Translations under genes and position numbers: made by a program | Assembly: GCA_001970855.1 (NCBI GenBank) | Contig: LSSN01000669.1 | Span: forward strand, 1 to 64,000 | Reading direction: 5' to 3' | DNA length: 64,000 nucleotides | From: Smittium culicis | Taxonomy: Eukaryota > Kickxellomycota > Harpellomycetes > Harpellales > Legeriomycetaceae | Notes under the pieces: generated by a model | What the model saw: only the letters and a program-made list of their open reading frames with translations | Told to the model about the DNA's origin: nothing | The model's database searches: none | Shown: piece by piece, positions 11,584 to 22,038 of the stretch | Numbering within the stretch: position 1 is the stretch's first letter | Layout: every line of letters begins with the position of its first letter

Positions 11584-13651
11584 AGAATGTAGCGCGAGTT
11601 TTAAAATATTTAATTTGATAATATTGATGAAGGTTCAAAATATAGATAATAAATAAGATTTGAATCAATTATAAAATCGATAAGGCTAATGTACTAATAC
11701 TTATTTAATGTAAACAGCTATTTTGGATACATTTCCAAAGTATTAAATCTAAAGAGGGAGCCAAAATGGTGCTGATGGACAATTTGCACGTTATTCATAC
11801 TTATAGTTGGTTGAGGGTGTTGTGATGAATTTTTTTTGGTATCTTATTTAGTTGTAATATAAAACTAACAAAGAATGATGGTTTTACTAATTATCAAAGT
11901 CCAAGTGTTATCGATAATAGGTGTGATATATAGGCCGTTTTTAGATTACTAAAGTAGAATTGAATAATCAATTTCAGAGTAAACCAAATCTGAATAGAAG
12001 GGTTTTAAGTAAAACTGGGAGATCTAATATTTTTATTTATTAAATTTTATAAAATTAATTATATATACTATTGCTTATAATTAAAAAAAATTAAAACTTC
12101 GTTTAAAATTTATTAGGCTGCAATTTACAACCAACTTGAAAAAAAGACGATGAAAAAGATTCGCAGAATATCAACGTTTGTACTGTTTTATAAAATTTTT
12201 ACTCTAGAGAATAGTATTTTTTTTTCTAATACTTATAATTTTGTTTAAAATATAGGTAATACGAGGAATGTGCGTATATGTTTATATTGGCGTTAAATTT
12301 AATTTATTTCATATGTTGATGTTTATTTACAATTATGGATTCTAATATGCTGACGAAATAAGTGAAGCGCTGATATATTTAAGGATAGCATAATATTTAA
12401 AAGTAGATGGATTTGTACACTTTAAAAATATAATTAAAATCAATTTATATTGATAATTTAGAAGTTTGAATTATGACTTCACTAAAAAAAATTCCAAAGC
12501 GATCATGTTGATTTTTCACACGAGTTCAAAAATTATAATTTTATAAAAAAATATACGCTTTCAATATTAATAAAATATAAATCAACTAGATGTTTTATTA
12601 CTTAAATAATGTGATCAAAACTTTTGTAAAGCTACAAGCATCTAGCGCGGAATATGGGTTATTGGTGAATGTAGATAGGAAGGAGGGGTTAAACAGATCC
12701 AATAGCAATTTATACTTTCTGTGAGCACTTCAACATCTATAATAAGTAAGAACTGAATATCTGAGTAATTAGTTGAGATTTTAAATATGGTATAATGGCT
12801 TGCAAATCTTGATGTACAGATGATGCAATGTAACATTAGATTTAATATCTTTACTTGATTTAGTGGTATAAGATCTTTCAGCTAGAGAAGTATTTTTTCT
12901 TTTGCCCCTCGAAAAAAAAATATATGGTTATAGCAGCATCGAACATTAGAAACAATTTAAACTGGCATCGTTATTTATTTGCGAGATTATGTCGATTAGC
13001 AGAACCTTTCCTATAAAAAATTTCATACTATAATCATAAGCGTTGGATTTATTTTAAATCTTATTGGAAAATATCAACGAATGGTTTATGTGGTCTAACC
13101 AATATCTGTATCTAATTTAAATAAGCAAAAATAATTTTCAAGGAAGTAATTTCCGCATCCACTAAGATTTTATTAATGTTTACCTCGTATGGAAAAGTAT
13201 AAAAATAGGCCTGCACTACTATTAATTAGCCCATTCTGGACGCTGTTTGCATTAATCAGTGAATGGCAGTGATTCAGCATATCATTTTATGGGAGTGGGC
13301 TATTTGATTGATATTATAATTGAGCCAATATATGATAATGCTTAAAAATTCAATTGAACACATGGTAGCTGGTTGGTCGGTTTTTGATTCTTTGAATAGT
13401 TTCCGTTTTTGTGCAAAAAGGCAGAGTCAGCTCGTTTTCAGCATTTTCACAGTATTTATTTAGCTCTAAAGCCGGAACTATTATTAGTAAGCATGAGAAA
13501 TAGGTGATCTGGCTGTCAATCAATAAATATGGCGGTGACTAAAAAGAGCTATTAAAATGCGCATAATCTGACGAAGATTATAACGCCAAAAATGCCTCAT
13601 TTGCTTGGCTTTCGGTGTACAATAAGTATCAATTCTTGAAAATGTTTTTCA
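11584..13651. other. intergenic spacer and upstream region of the second GST
   Basis: No gene recognised. The last 700 bp before the second GST (13100-13790) is less AT-rich than the spacer before it and probably contains its promoter. Confidence 0.6.
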
Positions 13652-13659
13652 TATAAATA
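13652..13659 (+). promoter_or_regulatory. putative TATA box of GST paralogue 2
   Basis: TATAAATA 143 bp upstream of the ATG at 13795, matching the octamer found 134 bp upstream of the first paralogue. Confidence 0.45.
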
Positions 13660-13794
13660 TACGCATTCCCGCATCTAATATGACTCGTGCTATATTCTTT
13701 TCGAAAACAAGAATTAAACTCCCATCCGATTCTTTCGTGTGCTGTACTAACTATAATTTAATCTAAAAATAGTATAAAGCTAAATCACTTGAAA

Positions 13795-14472
13795 ATGTTC
13801 CCATACAGTGAAGACAAAATAACTCTTTACACTGCCAAGATCTGCCCATTCGCTCATCGTGCTGTCTTAGCTCTTGAAGAAGCTAATGTCCCATACGAGC
13901 CAGTACTAATTGATCTCGGTAATAAGCCAGATTGGTACACCCAAGTAAATCCTGCCTCCAAAGTCCCTGCCATGCGTCTCCCAAACGGCGAAATCATGGT
14001 TGAATCTATGCTGATTGTTGAATACATCTGCGAGCAATACCCTGAGGCCAAGCTCATGCCCTCATCCGCATTCGACCGCTACAAAGCCCGCCTACTCATC
14101 GATTTCTTCGGAAACAATATGCTTGCTCTCCCATACAGACTTCTAGGCGCAAGCTCCAACGAAACTGCCAAGAATGAAATCTATGCTACTATCATCGAAA
14201 AGCTTCACGAACTCAATAATAGACTCGTCGCCAACAGTGCCGAAGGTCCATACTTCTTCGGTAACCACTTCACCGCAGCCGATATCGCCATCATCCCCTT
14301 CATCGAAAGAACTGATATGGCCTTGAGAATGCTCGGCCTCCAATTCGAAAATCTTCCTGGCTTGGACAGATACTACGCCTGGAAAGCTGCTTGCAAAGCT
14401 AGACCAAGCTACTCATCTACCGTTGCATCCTTCGAAGAACTTAATATTGCATACAAAAAATACATGAAATAA
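13795..14472 (+). CDS. glutathione S-transferase, omega-like (paralogue 2)
   Basis: Single-exon gene, 225 aa, the same length as the copy at 6470 and about 64% identical without gaps. The in-frame TTG six bases upstream is not needed: the ATG at 13795 gives MFPYSED, aligning with MFPYSEE of the first copy. Cys17 in ICPFAHR is the predicted catalytic cysteine. KVPAM holds the cis-proline, and FTAADIAIIPF is the helical-domain capping box. In this family such enzymes use glutathione for thiol transfer or reduction in the cytosol; the true substrate is unknown. Codon choice is strikingly different from its neighbour: many third positions are C (GCC, CTC, ATC, TTC) in a genome that otherwise strongly prefers A/T. 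This is what one expects of a highly expressed gene under translational selection, so it is probably the major isoform. Confidence 0.93.
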   Translation: MFPYSEDKITLYTAKICPFAHRAVLALEEANVPYEPVLIDLGNKPDWYTQVNPASKVPAMRLPNGEIMVESMLIVEYICEQYPEAKLMPSSAFDRYKARLLIDFFGNNMLALPYRLLGASSNETAKNEIYATIIEKLHELNNRLVANSAEGPYFFGNHFTAADIAIIPFIERTDMALRMLGLQFENLPGLDRYYAWKAACKARPSYSSTVASFEELNIAYKKYMK

Positions 14473-14880
14473 GCAGCTTCTTTACTGGTCAGCTATTTTT
14501 TTCTATAGCTTAAATCAATTTCTGTATGTAATTTAATTAAAGTTTTATAAACTCTAAAAAATGTACTATTTCTAATTTCTTTTTTGTTATCATCTAAATG
14601 AAAATTGACGCAAAAACATCTCGGATAAAATAAAATAAAATAAAATTAAATTAAAAAATATCATATGTGTAATCAGCTATATACAAAGTAGAATAGCAAA
14701 AGCTTGATCAAATGTTAATAACAATTCTTAAATAATAAATCGACTAGCCTTAGTTTTTTGAGTGTAATAATATGGTATAAAAATTTGTATTAATGCTTGG
14801 TTTATCTAATAACTTTTTGATACCCTCAGTATTTTTTTTATATTTTAAAATCGTGTGTTTAACAAAAGCTCTATGTACTA
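14473..14880. other. 3' flank of GST paralogue 2
   Basis: AT-rich sequence without a gene, containing a short (AAATA)/(AAATTA)-type run near 14626-14656. It probably includes the GST 3' UTR. Confidence 0.6.
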
Positions 14881-15190
14881 CATTAACACACGACGATCGG
14901 GCGGTTCATACCGACGCCGATCCGCTCTGACGAAAAAATTTTACTTTCGAATTTCAACGATGCCTGGTTGGGGCTAGTTGGCAAACTCCTTGGCAGGAAG
15001 TCTTAACAATCTTTGAGTCAGCTTCGAGCTGGCACAACCGATCAAAATTTTGAGCTGGAAACAGCAAAATTTTTGAACGGCATCTGCGTGCCCGGAACAC
15101 TTAAACTGCAAAGTATAAGTGATTCACCAGCCCCCTTGAACCAATGCCCAGTAGGTATGGAGCTGCTAGAGCGGCGAAGGGGGGTCGGTT
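14881..15190. ncRNA. GC-rich structured island, candidate non-coding RNA (strand unknown)
   Basis: About 310 bp with G+C far above the flanks and no ORF on either strand that resembles a protein. Two stable hairpins are visible. GATCGG-GCGGT (14895-14905) pairs with ACCG and CCGATC (14910-14922). CAGCT (15019-15023) pairs with AGCTG (15027-15031) over a TCG loop. In AT-rich genomes, isolated GC islands are often structural RNA genes. I could not match it to a tRNA, 5S, U1, U2, U4, U6, SRP or RNase P signature. A decayed transposon fragment remains possible. Confidence 0.35.
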
Positions 15191-15549
15191 GAAAAATCAT
15201 TTTTGTATTATTTTTAAATATTTTTTAATAGTTTTTAATGTACTTTTAAATTATGTTTAATAAACTCTTTGAAAAAAAAAATAATAATAAAATAACTCAT
15301 TAACATAGAATACAACGAATGAGGGCTCAAGTTTAAACTCTCATCCGCACTTCTCAAATATAGTTCCATCTCGCAGTTACTGTAAAAAGTTATTTATTCA
15401 TTTTAACCAATGCTATAAAAAATCCAAAAAAAAAAAAAAAAGAAATTGAAATTGAAATTGAAATTAAAATTAAAATTGACTATAGTCTAGCTTTATCGTA
15501 CCAATAAAATTCCGTGATTAAAAAAAAAAAAAGACAATATTCCAGCTTG
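15191..15549. other. 3' flank of YAK1 with A-rich simple repeats
   Basis: Contains a poly-A run followed by about six units of a 6-bp AAATTG/AAATTA repeat (about 15441-15479), and one arm of a 21-bp dispersed inverted repeat at 15492-15512. No gene seen. Confidence 0.65.
15492..15512 (+). repeat. 21-bp dispersed repeat, arm A
   Basis: The 21 bases here occur as an exact reverse complement at 34587-34607. The core is TATCGTACCAATAAAATTC. Exact identity over 21 bases containing CG and GTACC is unlikely by chance in this composition. Confidence 0.55.
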
Positions 15550-18500
15550 TTAAAGATTTCCCAAATTCACCAATATTTGACTATTTGATCCTTTATCAAG
15601 CTCAAGGTTTGAAAATGAAATACTATCATTACTGTTTTTGGGCAAGGGCATTGGTACTCTTGATCCAATCGGAACAAAAGTACTACATCCATCATTTAGG
15701 TTAATATTATCATTCTTTCGAAATACTCTTGAATTGAAGCTGTTTGTCCCATTAACGAATTGTGTATTTAGAATAGGTCTTGAAGTTTGTCCGTATAAAT
15801 TGCGTTCATTATAAACACCATTTCCTTGCATAACAAAATCTAACTCATCTTGCCTGACATTATTACTACTATAGCTGTCAGCTGATTGTTCATCCAATTT
15901 CATTTTGCTCTCAATTAAACTTTGTAGCAAATTCTCTGCAGCAACACTGCTTTCATCTAACCAAATATTATTCAAATCTTGCGAACTCTTCACATTTTCC
16001 TTATCATGCGAGTTTCCATATTTCTTGTCTGAATGTATATCATTTTGAACAGCGTTGCCTGTATTTGGATTTTTTACAGTCTTATTTTTAAGCATACTCG
16101 AGTTAAATGTTATATATTCACTTTCATCTCTTATACTTTGGTCCTCTGATCGATCACCTTTACGACTTTTATCTAAATACTCCAAAGTATGTTTATTGTG
16201 ATCAAATGGACTTTTTTTTTGGAAATGATTAAAACTAGTAGAAGCTTCTCCACGGTTGCTAAACTCGCCGATCGTCTTTTTTTTTAATAAGCCGTTTTTC
16301 AATTTAGATTCTAAGCTAATAGACTGGCTTTCTTCAGACGTATGCTGTTTATTAGAAAATATGTTCAAGTCTAGTAAGGATGAAGAAGGTGAAGGAAGTG
16401 TTGATGGAGAAGGTGCCAACATAGATCTGTTATAGTTAAATATGTTATGTGGTTTCAAGCTACTTTTAAGAACACTGTAATCAGATTCTTCACTTTCACT
16501 GGAAGAGCTTGATCCGCTATTGCTAGGAGAAGAAAATATCTCTACAGCTGGGGCTTTAGTTGGGCTAGATTCTTTATATAGAAAATTAATGGGTTTAGAA
16601 TCATCTTCAATCTGTTTTTTAGAATTTTCAACCCATTTACCCATTCTTTTCAGTCGCTCCATTAATTCGTTCTGGTTGCTATTTTCTAATTGTTTGTCCG
16701 GTTCATTGTGGTTAATTGAACTGTTATTGTGATCATGTAAATTACGGTTATCTAACTTGTTGAAAAACATATTGCTTGGAGATTCTAAATCATTTTTATA
16801 TCCATTTGCTGAAAAGTAATTATTACTGTTGCTGGTGAATTTTTGATCAAGGCTATTATTTTGAATAATTTGCGAATTGGAAATAAGGCTCATCAAATTG
16901 TTATGATTCTCACCCATGTTCATAGAATTGTTAAATGAAGACCTATTTTCAGGATTTAGTTTTGTTGATTTATTGTTAATTCTACGCTTTCCAGCTTTAC
17001 CCGATATGTTGTGTTTTGATGAAGGTTTGCTAAGGCCTAAAATATTATTTATCAACAAGTCACCAGGCTGTTTTTTGTTGGTGCTTTTCAAGATTTTAGT
17101 ACTGCCTAGAGGCCTAAGTTGTTTATTAACAGTGCTTAGTGGTGAAAAATACGTAAATTTTTGCTCGGGCGTTAAAGTGGCAGTTTTTTCACTTAATTCG
17201 CTCAAACTATCAATTTGATCGCTAGAAGACTCGGTTTTGATGGAATTTTCCGAATATTTATCCAATTCGTCACTAGAGTACGAGTCGTTAACGGGTATTT
17301 TATCCGTGATTCTCTTTTCAGGGACACGGGAAAGTCCATCGAAGTCATCTAACTTGGAGGATGGGGCTTTTGGCTCAGATCCAAGGACTTTAATGCTAGA
17401 GCCTCCGCTTCTATAATTTATGGAATCTTTTTTATCTGAATTATTAAAAACGGAAAAGCTTAAGTTTTGGTCATTTTTATATATCTTACGGTCGTATCGC
17501 GAACTGATAGCGAATGGCTGATTACTTGAGCTAGGAAGGTTGGGATTTTCATGATAAAAAGTGTCAATAGAAAATTTATCTTTATAGCTAGAGCTCATAT
17601 TTGTGTTTTCTTCTGGTAATGAGTATGTTTTATCGCTCTTAATTGGAGCATTAGCTACTTTTTCATTTTGTGAGTTTTGGTACACGTGATTAAAAATCTC
17701 TCCGGGCGAGTAAAGTCTTCCTTTACCATTTTGTAAATGATGGGTTGGGTTGGGGGCGCAAAATTTGCTGTTTTCAAAAGGCTGCAAATCATTTGTTATG
17801 GGAGTGCTTTGAAATTTTTGACGATTTTCGGAAACAAAAGCATCGTTCATTTCAGTTCTATAGCTCAAAAAATGGTTATTTGTAGTTTGCCCTGGTGCTG
17901 ACTGTTGGTAATTTGAACTATCTGAATTTGAATTTAGAAAATTTTGATTAGGATTAACCCCAATATTCTGAGCTGGCTGTGAGTTTTGTTTTTGGTTATG
18001 GGTAGGATTATACAAGCGATTATTATTATTGCTGCTTAGACTAACAAAGTTAGTATAATGACTGAAAGAGTCGTCAACATAGCTCCCTGAGCTATCTTGT
18101 AAACTAGTGTTGGTTTGGTTGTTGACATAATTGTTGTTCAAGTCATTCTGAGCGTAAACGTTGTATTGTGATACACGATTGTAATTTTCAGTAATCGATG
18201 GTTCATTGTATTGAGGGTTTTGATGTCCAGCAGTGCTGAAGGTAGGTTTAGTAAAGCTGTTTTTAATGTGTGGGTTAAAGGGCAGGTTAATATTGTCTGA
18301 ATTATTGGGTAAAATATAGTTTTGAGTTTGTAAATTAAAATCGTTTGCAGTAGCTTGAAGGCTAAAAGATGAGATATTATTTTTTGATGATGAAGAGATA
18401 CCATAATCAGATTTGTTATTATTTTGGCTATTTAATACTGTTGGAATGGAAGAGTTAGGTTCTAAATCGAATCTATTTGGTCTAATTCCGCTAATGAAGG

Positions 18501-21500
18501 GGTGAAGAAGAGCTTGCTCAGGGGTTAGCCTGTATTCGGGGTCAAGATTTAACAAATTTGACAAAAAGTCCACTAAAAGGAACCTATTGTTGGCCTCTGA
18601 TTCAATCTGTTGGCTATTAAAAAACTCTTTATATGGATAACTAATTATAAGGTTGTGAAGGTTCATTGAAGTTATATAGTTGCTTCCTTGATCTACAACA
18701 ACATTATTCTCTCTTTCATATTCATCATTGGTTTTTATACGCCATGAATTAGAAGAAATTCTTTTAAAGTAGTCGTTAGTCTTTCTTCCTGTTTCTAGCA
18801 TCCATAAAGGGGGGTTTCCTAAAAAACGAACAATTCTGTCCATTTGGTTAAATTCAGATGTTCCAGGGAATAGGGGCAAACCTAAAAAAAGTTCAGCTAC
18901 AATGCAACCAAGGGACCACATGTCAATCGAGGATGAGTAAGGAAGACCTAGAATAACTTCTGGGGAGCGATAAAATCTTGACTGAATATACGTGAACATG
19001 GTCTGGTTTTCATAACAAGCAGAGCCGAAATCGATTACTTTAATTCTAGTTGAACTTTTATGTTCTAGCATAATATTTTCAGGTTTTAAGTCGCAGTGAA
19101 TAATCTTGGATTTTTTCAAGATTAATAGAGATTCTAGCAGCTGTAAGGATAAACTTTTGATAAGTTTAGTTGAGAGGCCGCTATAGTTATTGTGTTTGAT
19201 CATTTCGTAAATATTGATAGATAAAAGTTCGTTCACGATACATAAATGGTTTCTAAAAATAAAATGCTCTCGAATCTGAACAAAATGATTTGAATCAGCC
19301 GTGTTTAAAGAGTCTTTAAGCTCATTTAGAAGGTGTACTTCCATCATACTCTGACTGTAATAAGCAGGGTTATTTTTAACAACTTTTACAGCATAAAGTT
19401 TACCAGACGCAATATGTTGGCATTTTGCAACTTGGCCAAAAGTACCGCTGCCAAGGGCTTCGAGTATAATGTATTCGCTGCCTTTTGTATCACCAATTTT
19501 ATCATTTACAAACATGATATAATCAGAGTTTTCATTGTCATATCCATCATTTAGCACTCCTTGTCTTGGGAAAGTTAGTGGGCGCTCAGGGACTGTAAAT
19601 GGCGAGAATTTAAATGAGGGGTCAACTTTTTTATAAACGTTCATAAGATTTAATGTAAAATCAGTTGTAGGAAAAACCAAAGTCTCTGTGCTAGAGCTAA
19701 ATTCTTTTGAAGGGCTTTTATTTGGAGATAGGCTTGTGTTTTGACCAGAAAGTTGGTTATTAGGCGACTGGGGTATATTGCTAGGATTCATAGTATAACC
19801 ATTATTGAATTGATTTTCTATAAGCGCACTGTCATTATAGGATGTTTGACTATTTATATACGAATTGTAAGTATCGGGGAATTTTGAAGATTCCTCAAAT
19901 TTTGAACTTTGAGGATTGATAAACCTATTTAAGCTAGCGTCGTTGAGAGATTCCAAGCTGGTCATTGAAATGCTGTTTGAAGGGGGGTTGTAGGGGTTTA
20001 GAGGAAAATTGTTATTAAGAACAGAGAAATTTTTATTTTCAGGTATATTTTGGCTGCTTTTTGGAATAGATATGGTAAATTTTTCTTCAATATTAGGCGG
20101 TGTAGCTAGTTTAGTTTGATTGTGGCTTTCATTGAAAGAATTTCCAGAAAAGGTAGGTAAGTTATTATTAGAGTTAGCGTGGGAGTTTATGAAGTTAGAA
20201 TTATTGTTTTGGGAATAAGAAATAGTAGCATTAGTATTAGAATCGATATTAGTAACTATGTTATGGTTAGATACAATATAATTATTGTTTGGGATAAAGC
20301 GATAGCTTTGAACAAAATTTTGGTTAGAAGGCTTAGAGTAATTAAAGATTAGATTTGGATTTTGGATTTGGTTGGAATTTAGAGATGAGGTTTGAACCGA
20401 GCCAGGGTTAAAATTGGGGTTTAAGTTGCTATTTTGAGGGAAAAATTGATGTTGGTTGTTATATTGCAGTTGGGAATCTTGTCTGGAATTTAGAAGGCTG
20501 TTATCTTTATGTAGTGAGATAAGCTCATCTTGAGCATCATTATGATTGAAGCAATCGTTAGAAGAATGCATCCCAGAGTTAAGATTGATTAAGTTAGACG
20601 AATTCAGATTGAAATTTTGGCTAAAAGGATTAGACTTAAGTGGTATAATGGTATTTTGGGTTAGTTGGTTATTGTAATGTGAAGAATCTAAGGTAATTAA
20701 ATTCTGAGATTGCTGCTTGAGTAAAGATGGCTGGCTTGAACTATCAAAAGTACTATTTTTGGATGAAGGTGGAGATCTAGGCTGGAGATGAGCAGAGTTA
20801 GGAACACTATTGTAATTGTTATTTGGTAAAGTTTCAGCATGATAGATAGTGCTAATTTCGTTCTTAGGCGGAAATAGATTATTATCATTAAAAGACATAG
20901 AGTTTAAATTTAATGAATTTCTAGCGTTTCCAGTAGCATTTGATGATGAAATGCTAGATAAGTCCAGGTTATGGTAACTTTTAATTTTTTGTAAATTATG
21001 GGAGTTTATTGAGTAAGGATCATTTCTAATAGAGTTTGAAGAGGAAGGGATAGAATCATTTTTAGACTCAGAGCTAATCTTATAAAGATCGAGTAAAGGG
21101 ACGTTATAATTAATGGAGGCTGAGCTAGATTTGTCTAAAGGGATATTATCAATTGGGTAAGAGGTAGAATCAGGAATGTTTGAGTTTCCATTATTTGACT
21201 TGGGAGAGATGTTATTCTTTCTATCAAAAGTAGCTAGATCAGCAGAGTTAATGTAATCTTTAGAGCTTTTGAATGAGACATCGTTGTAAAAGTGATTGGT
21301 GTTGGCGTTATTATCGATTCTGTGATGAGTGGAAGACAATCCTTGAAATATGTTCCAGTTTTGGTTTATAGAGGATTTTGGGAGGGAAGTAGACAGGGCT
21401 GAATCATTAACGACGCTAATAGAGTCTCTATTGAGCTCGTTAATTGTGCTGTTTTGACTTTGGAAAAAAGTCGAGGTATATTTATCATTGTTATTCGAAG

Positions 21501-22038
21501 AGTCTTGGGAGTCAGAGATATTTACATTGTTATATGATTGGAGGGGCTGGACAAAGCTTTTGGAAGAACTTGGATTACCAAATATATGGGTATTAGAAAT
21601 CTTGGAGCTTTGCATTTTGAAGTTATTATTTAAAGGAATGTGAGAATGGATTGAATCGGATGGGATAAAATCGGTAGTATTATTTTTGAGTAAAGGGTTG
21701 GAGTTGAGAAAGAATTGTTGTTGATAGTTAGTTGAGCTGTAGGGGATATTATTTTTATTATAAGCAGTTTGAGAGGTAGAGGAAGATAGGCTTTTATTGA
21801 GGTTGGGAATAAAAGAGAGATTATTATTATTAGCTATAGAGGGCTGAGCATTGGAACTGAATTGATGATTAAATTTATAAGGGAGAGAGTCAGTTGAATT
21901 GTCGATGTTTGAGGGATTAGAGTTCAAATTGTAATTTTGAATAGTGTTATCGGGATTTTTGGGATCATGGTTAGAATCACTATTTTGAGAGATATTATGG
22001 TTGTAGACGGGATGGTGAAATTTTGAGTTAAAGTTCAT
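15550..22038 (-). CDS. YAK1: YAK1-type dual-specificity DYRK-family protein kinase
   Basis: Intronless gene, 2162 aa, starting at ATG 22038-22036. The kinase domain spans about residues 857-1182. It has a P-loop GSGTFG from Gly863, ATP lysine Lys885 (YAVKV), catalytic HCDLKPEN with Asp983, DFG Asp1003, and activation-loop tyrosine Tyr1017 in TYIQSRFYRSPE. HCDLKPEN and QSRFYRSPE are DYRK/Yak1 hallmarks, and the preceding block with NSDYI and NDKIG plus the long insert after GNPPLWM fit Yak1 rather than DYRK1/2 or HIPK. Yak1 is a growth-restraining kinase that acts opposite to PKA and TOR under starvation and stress, in cytoplasm and nucleus. Here it is flanked by about 850 N-terminal and 980 C-terminal residues of Asn/Ser/Gln-rich low-complexity sequence, making it more than twice the length of yeast Yak1 (about 800 aa). 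The stop is at 15550-15552. Confidence 0.95.
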   Translation of the reverse strand: MNFNSKFHHPVYNHNISQNSDSNHDPKNPDNTIQNYNLNSNPSNIDNSTDSLPYKFNHQFSSNAQPSIANNNNLSFIPNLNKSLSSSTSQTAYNKNNIPYSSTNYQQQFFLNSNPLLKNNTTDFIPSDSIHSHIPLNNNFKMQSSKISNTHIFGNPSSSKSFVQPLQSYNNVNISDSQDSSNNNDKYTSTFFQSQNSTINELNRDSISVVNDSALSTSLPKSSINQNWNIFQGLSSTHHRIDNNANTNHFYNDVSFKSSKDYINSADLATFDRKNNISPKSNNGNSNIPDSTSYPIDNIPLDKSSSASINYNVPLLDLYKISSESKNDSIPSSSNSIRNDPYSINSHNLQKIKSYHNLDLSSISSSNATGNARNSLNLNSMSFNDNNLFPPKNEISTIYHAETLPNNNYNSVPNSAHLQPRSPPSSKNSTFDSSSQPSLLKQQSQNLITLDSSHYNNQLTQNTIIPLKSNPFSQNFNLNSSNLINLNSGMHSSNDCFNHNDAQDELISLHKDNSLLNSRQDSQLQYNNQHQFFPQNSNLNPNFNPGSVQTSSLNSNQIQNPNLIFNYSKPSNQNFVQSYRFIPNNNYIVSNHNIVTNIDSNTNATISYSQNNNSNFINSHANSNNNLPTFSGNSFNESHNQTKLATPPNIEEKFTISIPKSSQNIPENKNFSVLNNNFPLNPYNPPSNSISMTSLESLNDASLNRFINPQSSKFEESSKFPDTYNSYINSQTSYNDSALIENQFNNGYTMNPSNIPQSPNNQLSGQNTSLSPNKSPSKEFSSSTETLVFPTTDFTLNLMNVYKKVDPSFKFSPFTVPERPLTFPRQGVLNDGYDNENSDYIMFVNDKIGDTKGSEYIILEALGSGTFGQVAKCQHIASGKLYAVKVVKNNPAYYSQSMMEVHLLNELKDSLNTADSNHFVQIREHFIFRNHLCIVNELLSINIYEMIKHNNYSGLSTKLIKSLSLQLLESLLILKKSKIIHCDLKPENIMLEHKSSTRIKVIDFGSACYENQTMFTYIQSRFYRSPEVILGLPYSSSIDMWSLGCIVAELFLGLPLFPGTSEFNQMDRIVRFLGNPPLWMLETGRKTNDYFKRISSNSWRIKTNDEYERENNVVVDQGSNYITSMNLHNLIISYPYKEFFNSQQIESEANNRFLLVDFLSNLLNLDPEYRLTPEQALLHPFISGIRPNRFDLEPNSSIPTVLNSQNNNKSDYGISSSSKNNISSFSLQATANDFNLQTQNYILPNNSDNINLPFNPHIKNSFTKPTFSTAGHQNPQYNEPSITENYNRVSQYNVYAQNDLNNNYVNNQTNTSLQDSSGSYVDDSFSHYTNFVSLSSNNNNRLYNPTHNQKQNSQPAQNIGVNPNQNFLNSNSDSSNYQQSAPGQTTNNHFLSYRTEMNDAFVSENRQKFQSTPITNDLQPFENSKFCAPNPTHHLQNGKGRLYSPGEIFNHVYQNSQNEKVANAPIKSDKTYSLPEENTNMSSSYKDKFSIDTFYHENPNLPSSSNQPFAISSRYDRKIYKNDQNLSFSVFNNSDKKDSINYRSGGSSIKVLGSEPKAPSSKLDDFDGLSRVPEKRITDKIPVNDSYSSDELDKYSENSIKTESSSDQIDSLSELSEKTATLTPEQKFTYFSPLSTVNKQLRPLGSTKILKSTNKKQPGDLLINNILGLSKPSSKHNISGKAGKRRINNKSTKLNPENRSSFNNSMNMGENHNNLMSLISNSQIIQNNSLDQKFTSNSNNYFSANGYKNDLESPSNMFFNKLDNRNLHDHNNSSINHNEPDKQLENSNQNELMERLKRMGKWVENSKKQIEDDSKPINFLYKESSPTKAPAVEIFSSPSNSGSSSSSESEESDYSVLKSSLKPHNIFNYNRSMLAPSPSTLPSPSSSLLDLNIFSNKQHTSEESQSISLESKLKNGLLKKKTIGEFSNRGEASTSFNHFQKKSPFDHNKHTLEYLDKSRKGDRSEDQSIRDESEYITFNSSMLKNKTVKNPNTGNAVQNDIHSDKKYGNSHDKENVKSSQDLNNIWLDESSVAAENLLQSLIESKMKLDEQSADSYSSNNVRQDELDFVMQGNGVYNERNLYGQTSRPILNTQFVNGTNSFNSRVFRKNDNINLNDGCSTFVPIGSRVPMPLPKNSNDSISFSNLELDKGSNSQILVNLGNL

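Noticed and set aside
11237..11668. Minus-strand open frame of repeated SLYPYILI
   Set aside because: It is the 8-bp satellite read in three phases; 24 bases give an eight-residue period, and there is no flanking coding sequence.
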